35,654 nt of DNA from Gammaproteobacteria bacterium (GTDB lineage: Bacteria; Pseudomonadota; Gammaproteobacteria; Pseudomonadales; Azotimanducaceae): the NCBI GenBank assembly GCA_018666555.1, contig JABIZD010000179.1, positions 1 to 35,654 of the forward strand, written 5' to 3'. The position numbers and the translations under genes were made by a program. Below, one piece after another: positions 9,131 to 16,565 of this stretch; position 1 is the stretch's first letter, and the number at the start of each line of letters is the position of its first letter. The notes under the pieces were generated by a model, which made no database searches, was not told the DNA's origin, and saw only the letters and a list, made by a program, of their open reading frames with translations.

Positions 9131-9150
9131 GGGCCTTGATCTGAAGGCCC
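9131..9150 (-). terminator. Hairpin between convergent fdsD and the TIM-barrel gene
   Basis: GGGCCTT and AAGGCCC form a perfect 7-bp stem around a 6-base loop, five bases beyond the minus-strand TIM-barrel stop codon. Only short mixed T-rich sequence follows on the plus strand and none on the minus strand, so it is a plausible but weak terminator, perhaps serving both directions. The rest of 8891-9155 holds no gene that I can see. Confidence 0.45.
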
Positions 9151-9155
9151 TCTTG

Positions 9156-9935
9156 TCATCGATCACTGAGTTCCTGCTGAGTTCCATCTGTAATCGCATA
9201 GGGAGGAGGTCCGAGCTCGACTAGGAATCGCAATGTTTCGGTTTGCGCGTTACGTTCAGCCCAACTGCTCATGCCCTGTCGCCACCAGGCCAGATACTGG
9301 TCCAGCCAGAGTTTATGTTGAGGGAAGTTAATGGCAATTTGGATTTGCTGGTTATTAGATACTCTGCCTTGAAATGAGTCTGAGCGTTCTAGTATCTCAG
9401 AGATATACTCCTCATTCTGTTTGCTCATGGGTAACGGAAATTCTCGGTCAACAACAAAGTGTGAAAGATCTGCACATAAGCGTAATTCAGGAACTTCCTT
9501 TAGTACCTGCAAGGTATAGAAAAGATCGTTCAGGGTACCGTTGCGGTGAGTTTCCATGAGTACCGGCATAGAATACTCAACAGCGGTAGCTAGCCATGAT
9601 CGTACCACCGAGGCAGCACTGCTGGGCTTTAATGGCATGACGCCACCGATAATATTAACCTGGCAGGCATTAAGGCTGACTGCCAGGTCCAGCAAGGGTT
9701 CTAGTTCTTCTGCTTTGTTCGGAAAGGCGTTAATCATGCAACCCAGTTGGTAGCGTTCAAACAGGGGTTTTAAAGCCAGGTTTTCCTCGATCTCGGTTAC
9801 CCCTGGATCCAGGCACACACCATCATAACCAGCCTTAGCTATTTGACTGAATTGTTCTTCAATAGGTTGTTCCGGTTGACCGGGAACCCGCTGCTCCATG
9901 GCCCACAATGATTGGTAAATTTCTAGTTTTTGCAA
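9156..9935 (-). CDS. Sugar phosphate isomerase/epimerase-like TIM barrel protein (AP_endonuc_2 family)
   Basis: This 259-residue protein has the xylose-isomerase-like TIM barrel pattern: 'YQSLWAME' at the first strand, 'AGYDGVCLDPG', then likely metal ligands E129 and H130 in 'VLMETHRNG' and D156 and H159 in 'CADLSHFV'. Members isomerise or epimerise sugars, keto-acids or inositols using a divalent metal; the substrate is unknown here. The start is a TTG at 9935, kept because the first strand 'YQSLWAME' belongs to the fold; an ATG at 9899 would remove it. It lies eight bases after the desaturase stop on the same strand, so the two are probably co-transcribed, although their functions have no obvious link. 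Confidence 0.8.
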   Translation of the reverse strand: MQKLEIYQSLWAMEQRVPGQPEQPIEEQFSQIAKAGYDGVCLDPGVTEIEENLALKPLFERYQLGCMINAFPNKAEELEPLLDLAVSLNACQVNIIGGVMPLKPSSAASVVRSWLATAVEYSMPVLMETHRNGTLNDLFYTLQVLKEVPELRLCADLSHFVVDREFPLPMSKQNEEYISEILERSDSFQGRVSNNQQIQIAINFPQHKLWLDQYLAWWRQGMSSWAERNAQTETLRFLVELGPPPYAITDGTQQELSDR

Positions 9936-9943
9936 AACCAGGC

Positions 9944-10957
9944 CTAGAAGGAGGTGAGGAATGAGGCGGCATTACCACCGGTTAATCGTGCTTGCTGTGC
10001 CGCTCGTAGGAACGCTTTTCCGGTCACGGGTTCAAGCCCTTCAGCATCATGAAATATACGATAGGTACGATAACGGTGATACATAACTAGTTGGGGCCAT
10101 AATCTGATGATATTTTCTGGAGAATTGCCAAACAGTTTTTCATGTAGGGCGGGTAATTCATACCAGGGAGTGGTGGGTCGGGCGTGATGAGCATTGTGAT
10201 AGCCAAAATTCAGGACAAGCAGGTTCAGGAAAGGATAACGCCACGAAATCATTGGGCTGAAGGTATGTTCCTGCTCCCAGGCCAGATCTCCTTTATGCAC
10301 AGATACTTCTTCAGAAAAGAGTCTTAAATGATAAGGGTAGTCGTGTTCCAGGCCATCTACGAAACGTAAAACTATTATCATGATCATGTACGAAATCATG
10401 TAACCGAGTAGTGCGGCCGGGAACCAAATAGCCAGTGATATCAACAAGCCAGTTCGCACAAGTATAACCATTAGATTACGGCCTCTTTGTGAACGCCGTT
10501 GCGGAATAATAAATGAGCTGAACACCATGATGGCATGCATAAGAATGTCGTGGGCTGGAATATAGAACCATTCACACAGGATGGTCACTTTGTAAACGAG
10601 GGGGTGGTCTCGAAAAAAGGCCTCGTAATCAAACCAGACCACATCGTCATTATCGACGTGATGGCGGAAGTGTTTGTAGCGGATATCTTCCAGCGTTCCA
10701 TAACAGGATCCGCAAAGCCAGCCAAGCATGTCGCCAAGTAGGGCGTTATGCTGGTTTGATCTGAAAAGGGTATTGTGGGCGCACTCGTGTATCAAATAGG
10801 CACCTATGATCAGGCCATGAGCGAGCAGCAGCAGGCCCGGGAGGAAACCCACAAGGCCATAAAATAGCAGCAGGGTCCAACCGAGCGTGTAGGTGGTTAG
10901 ACTATATGTGATGGCGGTGAGGTGTGAACGGGCACCTCTTTTGGATTTAAATAGCAT
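9944..10957 (-). CDS. Membrane fatty acid desaturase family protein
   Basis: The 337-residue product has the three histidine boxes of membrane di-iron desaturases: H57-ECA-H61, H96-FR-H99-H100 and H254-NA-H257-H258. Hydrophobic segments at about 15-60 and 160-205 frame the boxes in the usual layout. Such enzymes use O2 and electrons from ferredoxin or cytochrome b5 to introduce double bonds, or to hydroxylate lipids or carotenoids, in the inner membrane. The sequence does not decide between acyl-lipid desaturation and a hydroxylase or ketolase role. It is followed eight bases later by the TIM-barrel gene, and the esterase gene lies 140 bases upstream on the same strand. ATG start; no strong Shine-Dalgarno sequence. 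Confidence 0.88.
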   Translation of the reverse strand: MLFKSKRGARSHLTAITYSLTTYTLGWTLLLFYGLVGFLPGLLLLAHGLIIGAYLIHECAHNTLFRSNQHNALLGDMLGWLCGSCYGTLEDIRYKHFRHHVDNDDVVWFDYEAFFRDHPLVYKVTILCEWFYIPAHDILMHAIMVFSSFIIPQRRSQRGRNLMVILVRTGLLISLAIWFPAALLGYMISYMIMIIVLRFVDGLEHDYPYHLRLFSEEVSVHKGDLAWEQEHTFSPMISWRYPFLNLLVLNFGYHNAHHARPTTPWYELPALHEKLFGNSPENIIRLWPQLVMYHRYRTYRIFHDAEGLEPVTGKAFLRAAQQARLTGGNAASFLTSF

Positions 10958-11097
10958 GATATGGTTTCCACTCTATTTACCAATCTCGCATTATTTTGAA
11001 CAGGTGCAACAAAGCTAGTTTAGCCTATTAAGGGGTTAAGGTTAAATAACGGTTTGGTTTGCCAGGTTGATCATTCCCGTAGTGTGTCAAATTCAAG

Positions 11098-12141
11098 TTA
11101 TTTTGATTGTTTGGATAGGAACTCCCAAATGGCCTGCAAACCCGGGTTTCGGGAATCGTTTCTTGGCCAGATATGATCGCCCAGCCAGGAACAGGTAACG
11201 ATTGATGCGGAACTGGCACAATTTGCATGTTCTACACATTGCCATCCAAGATAACCATCGGCAATAGTGGGATAAGGTGTACTGCCATTTTTAGCGCAGT
11301 GTTGTTCCTCTGCCCAGACTGATGCGGTGGTAGTTGCTGAATCGTAGATCATGCCATCAGCACTTTCTTTGCCGACGCCATTCACAGTCTGGTCTAACTG
11401 GCCAACGATCTGGAATAGCGATACCTTTTCTGCAGGACCGCATGAAAACCCCTTTGCGGGAAAGCCGTGAACAGGGATTACAGCCGCAATTTTATCTTGC
11501 AGGCCACAAGCAAGCCCAGCAGCGGTTTGCGCTCCCTGGCTAAAGCCGGTAAGGAATAGGCGTTTTGCGTCTATGCTGTAGCGCATCTGCAGGGTATCAA
11601 TCAGGTTGCGCAGAAAGGAGAGATCGTCTGCACAGCTCGTTCCCCAATGGCACAAGCGCTCCTGTTCGGTATTAGGACAATTATCAAAATCATCATAGGC
11701 GTGCGAGGGCGTTGTACAGGTTGGGCCCTTGGGTCCTTCGTCAAAACGTGATCCAAGGTCGTTAAAAGACGTTAACCCGCTGCCGGGTGACGATTCAGTG
11801 GCGTTAGGAAAGACACCTATATATCCCTTTAAATTGAGGCCGGCGAACATGTCAGCAGTCTGATGTTGAAAGTCTGACCCTGAGCCGGTGTAACCGTGCA
11901 AGCCGATTAGGACAGGATACAGAGAGTTGCAATCATAGTTGTCGGGTAGATGCAGGACGTATGAGCGATCAATGTTGCTCGAGCGGATCGCCAGGGTCCT
12001 GTCCAATCCTTTGGCTGCGCCGAATAGAGGGCAGGATTCCTTGTCATTGCGAAGGGTCGGTTCTGCTATGGTGTTGTTGCCATTTACGTAGCTGCATAGC
12101 AGCAGAACAGTGAGGCAAGAGAGTTGAAGAGTTGTTTTCAA
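11098..12141 (-). CDS. Secreted PHB-depolymerase/feruloyl-esterase-like hydrolase (LpqC family)
   Basis: The 347-residue protein starts with a signal peptide ('MKTTLQLSCLTVLLLCSYVNG') and should be exported. The alpha/beta-hydrolase core shows the oxyanion segment 'LIGLHGYTGSGSDF' at ~78-91, nucleophile Ser201 in 'GFSQG', a likely Asp in 'VGQLDQTV', and a C-terminal His in 'LGDHIWP', comparable to the 'HTWP' close of the poly(3-hydroxybutyrate) depolymerase/feruloyl esterase family. Many cysteines suggest disulfides, fitting a secreted enzyme. The substrate is probably an ester polymer or a phenolic or short-chain ester. The start is TTG at 12141, chosen because it gives a complete signal peptide; AGAGGA lies about 13 bases upstream, slightly far. 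Confidence 0.82.
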   Translation of the reverse strand: MKTTLQLSCLTVLLLCSYVNGNNTIAEPTLRNDKESCPLFGAAKGLDRTLAIRSSNIDRSYVLHLPDNYDCNSLYPVLIGLHGYTGSGSDFQHQTADMFAGLNLKGYIGVFPNATESSPGSGLTSFNDLGSRFDEGPKGPTCTTPSHAYDDFDNCPNTEQERLCHWGTSCADDLSFLRNLIDTLQMRYSIDAKRLFLTGFSQGAQTAAGLACGLQDKIAAVIPVHGFPAKGFSCGPAEKVSLFQIVGQLDQTVNGVGKESADGMIYDSATTTASVWAEEQHCAKNGSTPYPTIADGYLGWQCVEHANCASSASIVTCSWLGDHIWPRNDSRNPGLQAIWEFLSKQSK

Positions 12142-12394
12142 AATCTGGTTGAGTCCTCTATGAGCCTAAAGCAAGTCTTGCCGTGTCGTTTTGATAACGT
12201 CATATGGAACGAACTTAGCAGTCGAGATAACCCGGTTCAATTGCTATTAATCAGCCAGGAGTATATTTTTTGGCGTGGATTGAATTTTTCTGCGCAGGAT
12301 CATCGCAGTGCCGGGATAGAATCGTTATTGTTGTTTCGACTTAGGTCATTTACTTGCTGCGCTTCTGGGATATGATGGTGGCGTTCAGAATAAC

Positions 12395-12413
12395 ATCAGC
12401 AATCAGTGCTGAT
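12395..12413. promoter_or_regulatory. Inverted repeat upstream of class III aminotransferase
   Basis: ATCAGCA and TGCTGAT form a perfect 7-bp dyad with a 5-base centre, about 60-80 bases before the aminotransferase start. The position suits an operator or a leader hairpin. Nothing else is recognisable in the 12142-12474 spacer apart from a GGAGGGAGGAG purine run at 12430-12440. Confidence 0.3.
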
Positions 12414-12474
12414 ATGAAAAGCGATTCAAGGAGGGAGGAGACAAGGCTGTCGATTGCAAGGTCTTCGCATAATT

Positions 12475-13836
12475 ATGGAATCTAGAGATAAGTTTAATCA
12501 GCATTTGATGCATCCCTGGGCTAACCTCCCAGCTCTCGGAGAAGATGACTCCACGCCACAGATTTGCCGGGCCGAAGGTGTGTATCTTTACGACAATAAC
12601 GATCATCAGTTACTTGATGGACCTGGTGGCATGTGGTGTATGCAGGTGGGATATGGCCGTCGTGAGATTGCAGATGCTGTATCTAGCCAGATCATGGAGT
12701 TGGGGTACGCTAGTACTTTTTCGGTTTTCCATCCGCGTGAGACAGAGCTGGCCCATAAAATTGCCAGTGTGACACCGGGTGATCTAAACCGTATTTTTTT
12801 CACTACGGGCGGATCCACTGCTGTTGATGCTGCTCTGCGCTTATGTCAGTTGGCTAATAATATAAAAGGCAAACCGCACCGGAAACATATTCTTTGCCGG
12901 AATAAGGGTTATCACGGCAGCACCTATCTGGCAGCATCTGTGTGCGGTAAGGAACGGGATAAATCCGCCATGGATACCGAGACAGAAAATATACATTTTC
13001 TAACCGCACCTTCCCTATCCGAAGACCCGCTTGGCAGGTCAGAGGAAGAATTCTGTGATTTTCTTATCGAAGAACTGGAAACGACCATCGCAAGCATAGG
13101 CGCAGATAACATTATGTGCTTTATTGCTGAACCGGTGCTTGGTTCGGGTGGCGTGATCGTTCCGCCGGAAGGTTATAACCGGCGCTGCTGGGAGGTCGTT
13201 AAGCAGCATGGCATTGTCTACATCGCTGATGAGGTGGTGACAGGTTTTGGTCGGCTGGGCCATTGGTTTTCCTCCGAGGCCGTTTTCGGGGTGTGCCCTG
13301 ATATGATCACTTTCGCTAAAGGAGTTACTTCGGGTTATGTGCCCTTGGGCGGTTTTGCTGTGTCGGATGCGTTTATGGCTGATATTTCCCTAGACAATGC
13401 AAATGGTAATATATTTTCTACCGGCTTCACCTGGTCTGCAAATCCGGTCTCCTGTGCCGCAGCGCTTGCTGTCTGGGATATTATTGTTAAAGAAAATCTG
13501 CTTGAGCATGTGCGTGAGATAGGCCCCTATTTCCAGGAACAATTGAGGACTTTACTGGGAATGCCCTTGGTGAAGAGCGTTCGTGGCACCGGCTTGATGG
13601 CCGCAATTGAGCTTGAAGCACCAGAAAGCCTGGCAGGGAATTCGTTATTGGATAGAGATTACGCGTTGGGTGAACTGGTAGATCACCATTGTTATCAGTT
13701 GGGCTTGATAGTCCGGCCACTTATTAATGTTTGCGTGTTGTCCCCGCCGCTGATACTTACCCTGGAGCAGGTAGATGAACTGGTAGCTAAATTAAGGGCT
13801 GGCATTGAGGCTGCACACAACAGCTTAAATCAATAG
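12475..13836 (+). CDS. Class III PLP-dependent aminotransferase (omega-transaminase type)
   Basis: The 453-residue protein is an aminotransferase of the ornithine/omega-amino-acid class: 'LLDGPGGMWCMQVGYG' near the N-terminus, 'FFTTGGSTAVDAALRLCQ' (phosphate site), 'IAEPVLGSGGVIVPPEGY', 'IADEVVTGFGRLG' (cofactor Asp), and the PLP lysine K282 in 'ITFAKGVTSGYVPLGG'. This subgroup includes taurine-, putrescine- and beta-alanine-pyruvate transaminases; the donor cannot be fixed. A TTG at 12454 in the same frame gives a slightly longer product and is 13 bases after a strong purine-rich stretch; the ATG at 12475 has AAGG 12 bases upstream. Either start is possible. The gene is alone on its strand. 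No breaks; full length for the family. Confidence 0.92.
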   Translation: MESRDKFNQHLMHPWANLPALGEDDSTPQICRAEGVYLYDNNDHQLLDGPGGMWCMQVGYGRREIADAVSSQIMELGYASTFSVFHPRETELAHKIASVTPGDLNRIFFTTGGSTAVDAALRLCQLANNIKGKPHRKHILCRNKGYHGSTYLAASVCGKERDKSAMDTETENIHFLTAPSLSEDPLGRSEEEFCDFLIEELETTIASIGADNIMCFIAEPVLGSGGVIVPPEGYNRRCWEVVKQHGIVYIADEVVTGFGRLGHWFSSEAVFGVCPDMITFAKGVTSGYVPLGGFAVSDAFMADISLDNANGNIFSTGFTWSANPVSCAAALAVWDIIVKENLLEHVREIGPYFQEQLRTLLGMPLVKSVRGTGLMAAIELEAPESLAGNSLLDRDYALGELVDHHCYQLGLIVRPLINVCVLSPPLILTLEQVDELVAKLRAGIEAAHNSLNQ

Positions 13837-13883
13837 CTATCCGGCTTTTTTACCCAAGTAATTTCTGGCGTTTTGCTCTAAGT

Positions 13884-13949
13884 GTCTTTGTTCTGGGTCT
13901 TTGTTCTGGGTCTTTGTTCTGGGTTTTTGTTCTAAGTGTTTTTGCTTAA
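13884..13949. repeat. Degenerate 13-bp tandem repeat
   Basis: Three exact copies of GTCTTTGTTCTGG (13884-13896, 13897-13909, 13910-13922) are followed by decayed copies (13923-13935 and 13936-13949). The array is T-rich, in the spacer between the convergent aminotransferase and Rieske genes. No coding frame or spacer-repeat pattern is involved. It may assist transcription termination but looks like slippage-derived simple sequence. Confidence 0.88.
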
Positions 13950-14046
13950 GGTATTTTTGTTCTTACTATTTTGCTTTAAGTAAATGCGGGTTAACTTTTT
14001 CTTGAGCCGTTACTTCTGAGTCCGCAGGCTGAGGTCGTTATCATTG

Positions 14047-15174
14047 CTACTGCGACATCCAATTGCTGTACATTTCGTGAAATAAGCCAACGTCGGCTTC
14101 AACGGGCACTAGATAACCGTTCTGGTGAGGAAGTGCTGTGACCCCACGCTGGTTTAGTTCATTGACCCAACTATCTTCGGCGAGCACTTGTTTTGAGAAA
14201 TCAATGGCCGGCGCAGGGTCAAAATCAGGATCCTTCATTGCCTCTGCGCTGAACAGCCATTCCGTGGTAACCCGGGTACGCTCAGCCGATAGAGGGGAAA
14301 TTGAGACCTGTCGGACGTAGTCGGAATGAGCGACGATATATTGGTTCGGATACAGCTCCATGAATGTATGTCCCGCATTAGCCTGTTCCGTAGAAAGACC
14401 TTCAAAGGGTAGTGAAATTGCCTTACCAGTGGTCGTCCAGGATTCTATTCCAGACGCGACGGCATCGGCTAGTTCTGCTCCGGGATCGATTCTGTCGGTC
14501 GCCAATGCAGCTTTGTATAAGGGTACCAGTTTACAGAGATCAGGGTGAATGCCTGGGCAGTGATAACACTCTAGATAATTTTCCCAGAAAATTTTCCAGT
14601 TGCAGGCTAGTTCAAACTGGTGTGTATGACCGAGTTTCAATTGCTCAAGGGGCCAGTTATCCAGTACCGTGAAGTCTGGGTCAGCGGTTTCTCCGAGCTT
14701 GAGAGGACTGCTGCTATCCAGGTTGATATAGATATTGCCTCCCCAGGATTGGCACTTCACAGGGTATAAACCGAAGTGATGGTGGTCGTTAGAGATTTCC
14801 AGGTTAGGCGTGTTGAGTAATGCGCCCTCCAGGGAGTAGCTCCAGCGATGGTAAGGGCAAGTGATCCGATCCTGCTTGAAATGCCCTTGCTGGGCCTGGC
14901 ATAGCTCTGCGCCGCGATGTCGACAGGTATTATAGAAAGCCCTTACCTGGCCTTCTCGATTGAGGGTGATAATGATTGTCTGATTTCCGATCGTTGTCAG
15001 CCTGTAGTCGCCCGGTCTGGATAGACCATCGACGCGACCCGCATAGATCCATTGTTGATACCAGATTTTAGTGAGTTCTTCCTGGTAAACAGCAGGGTCC
15101 GAGTACAGTTCAGCAGGCAGTGAGGGCTGCAGTCGGGGAAGGGTGCTTGATTCGATATTACTGATATCTGTCAT
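14047..15174 (-). CDS. Rieske-type oxygenase alpha subunit, quaternary-amine N-demethylase-like
   Basis: The 375-residue protein has a Rieske [2Fe-2S] domain (C84-R-H86 and C106-PY-H109) and a catalytic mononuclear iron domain with H205 and H210 in 'NYLECYHCPGIHPDL'; the third ligand is probably the Asp in 'LAEDSWVNEL'. The residue bridging Rieske and iron sites is Glu202 ('LECYH') rather than the aspartate of ring dioxygenases. Glu in this place and the 'ECYHC' block are typical of oxygenases acting on carnitine (CntA), glycine betaine (GbcA) and stachydrine. I infer oxidative removal of an N-methyl group, or C-N cleavage, of a quaternary amine, but the substrate is not proven. No reductase gene is adjacent, so electrons must come from elsewhere. 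AAGG lies 11 bases before the ATG. Confidence 0.88.
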   Translation of the reverse strand: MTDISNIESSTLPRLQPSLPAELYSDPAVYQEELTKIWYQQWIYAGRVDGLSRPGDYRLTTIGNQTIIITLNREGQVRAFYNTCRHRGAELCQAQQGHFKQDRITCPYHRWSYSLEGALLNTPNLEISNDHHHFGLYPVKCQSWGGNIYINLDSSSPLKLGETADPDFTVLDNWPLEQLKLGHTHQFELACNWKIFWENYLECYHCPGIHPDLCKLVPLYKAALATDRIDPGAELADAVASGIESWTTTGKAISLPFEGLSTEQANAGHTFMELYPNQYIVAHSDYVRQVSISPLSAERTRVTTEWLFSAEAMKDPDFDPAPAIDFSKQVLAEDSWVNELNQRGVTALPHQNGYLVPVEADVGLFHEMYSNWMSQ

Positions 15175-15386
15175 AGAATTATTCGCCTTTTATGAGAAGG
15201 CTCAGTGTTGGTATAAAACAAATGTGCTGTTCAGGCAGTATGCTCGTTTTCGGATTGTTTGTCGAAACCGATGACCTCGTGTCTGTGAGGCTGGGTGGTC
15301 ACGGATAGTGTCGCCTTGGTTCTTGGCATGATGAACGTAGAAGCATTACACTGTGGTGACCAAGTCATTGCCTGAAGTGATTTTGA

Positions 15387-16250
15387 TTGACCTATTTGCC
15401 GCGACATTTTCTTAGCCGCCTGGTTTCCTTTCTTAATAACGGTCTCCTGATTAAGTGGCTGGTATACAGCCTGTTGACCATTAATTTTGGCTTCTACCTA
15501 ATAGAGGATTTTGGTGTTGCGACGCAGATTCTACGTGGTGGTGGTACCTGGCTGCAGTGGTCTGAGGAGTTTTCCACTACCTTGGATGTTTTTGCTTGGC
15601 TGGGCTTGATTATAGTGTTCGAATTGGAGACTCATCTGCTCTCAGATGAAAATTTTGAGCACCTGTCTGTTCGCTGGGGCCTGAATGCGGTGCGATTACT
15701 CTGTTATGTCCTCTTGATGCATACGGTGATGGCTCGGGTAGTGAGTGTGGCTGACTTTGTTAAAGCCGAAAGGATGCACGAGGTGTCCAGTCTGTGTCAA
15801 TTGGTAGAACAGGATATTATTTTTACCGAGAATAATTATTATACCGCAATTGATGCCGATACCTGTCTGCAGTTGGCTCAGGGTGAGGAATTCTATCTGT
15901 TAGAAAAGGGCGTAGTCACGGATGCTGATGGCTATGCCTTAGAGGCTATTAGCCGTTGGATTGACATCCAGGATGTTCTGCTATGGCTGTTGATCGTTGC
16001 TGCGATTGAATTGACTTTGTATCTGCAGACTAAGGGCATAACAGAGGGGCGTTTACTACTCCTGGCAAACTTTTCCAAGATTCTCTATGGGGTGTTGTTT
16101 ATGCACGCCGGCTTCTGGCTGTACATGGGACATTGGTTGTGGGCCTGGGATCAGTCGCTGTGGATATTTGGCTTCTGGGTTATCGATAACAACCTGTCTA
16201 CCTGGCGTAAAGAAATCATCGACCAGAAAAAAGAATTTCAAGACCCCTAG
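15387..16250 (+). CDS. Unknown multi-pass inner membrane protein
   Basis: I do not recognise this 287-residue protein. It has about six hydrophobic segments: roughly 18-40, 62-82, 95-118, 192-215, 225-245 and 248-268. A soluble loop at about 120-190 contains two cysteines and many acidic residues, and the C-terminal tail is charged ('WRKEIIDQKKEFQDP'). Aromatic residues are abundant in the last two segments. The only start near the open frame's beginning is TTG at 15387, directly after an in-frame TGA, with GAAGTGA about seven bases upstream. The last four codons and stop lie inside the first unit of the 65-bp tandem array, so the C-terminus may have been changed by the repeat. It is divergent from the Rieske gene across a 212-base spacer. 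Confidence 0.75.
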   Translation: MTYLPRHFLSRLVSFLNNGLLIKWLVYSLLTINFGFYLIEDFGVATQILRGGGTWLQWSEEFSTTLDVFAWLGLIIVFELETHLLSDENFEHLSVRWGLNAVRLLCYVLLMHTVMARVVSVADFVKAERMHEVSSLCQLVEQDIIFTENNYYTAIDADTCLQLAQGEEFYLLEKGVVTDADGYALEAISRWIDIQDVLLWLLIVAAIELTLYLQTKGITEGRLLLLANFSKILYGVLFMHAGFWLYMGHWLWAWDQSLWIFGFWVIDNNLSTWRKEIIDQKKEFQDP

Positions 16251-16500
16251 ATCTAGTCTTCGACCGCACTGCCGACCTGCTCAAACGGGTTGCAGCTGGA
16301 CCGACAGACCCCTGGATCTAGTCTTCGACCGCACTGCCGACCTGCTCAAGTGGGTTTCAGCTGGACCGACAGACCCCTGGATCTAGTCTTCGACCGCACT
16401 GCCGACCTGCTCAAACGGGTTGCAGCTGGACCGACAGACCCCTGGATCTAGCCTTCGACCGCACTGCCGACCTGCTCAAATGGGCTTCAGTTGGACCGAC
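16241..16500. repeat. Four perfect-length 65-bp tandem repeats
   Basis: Units lie head-to-tail at 16241-16305, 16306-16370, 16371-16435 and 16436-16500 with no spacers. Units 1 and 3 differ at one base; units 2 and 4 share bases 46 and 52 that differ from 1 and 3, so the array probably grew by doubling a 130-bp dimer. Unit 1 starts in the 3' end of the membrane-protein gene and carries its TAG stop; units 2-4 have TGG in that place. As 65 is not a multiple of three, the frame changes with each unit and the array is unlikely to code. It fills the spacer between convergent genes. Confidence 0.97.
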
Positions 16501-16511
16501 AGTCACCTTAA

Positions 16512-16532
16512 GGGTAGGGCATTTCCCTATCC
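16512..16532. terminator. Hairpin between repeat array and TMADH-like gene
   Basis: GGGTAGGG pairs with CCCTATCC (8 bp, one G-T pair) around a 5-base loop, 34 bases beyond the stop of the minus-strand TMADH-like gene. T-runs are weak on both sides, so this is a possible bidirectional terminator only. Confidence 0.4.
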
Positions 16533-16565
16533 GTGGTGGGATTAACCATGTCCGCTGAGCCTTAA

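Noticed and set aside
13884-13949. 13-bp repeats as plasmid-type iterons or an origin
   Set aside because: No initiator gene, DnaA box or AT-rich unwinding region with it; the units are degenerate T-rich simple sequence.
16241-16500. 65-bp array as a CRISPR
   Set aside because: Units are contiguous with no unique spacers, longer than CRISPR repeats, and no cas genes are present.
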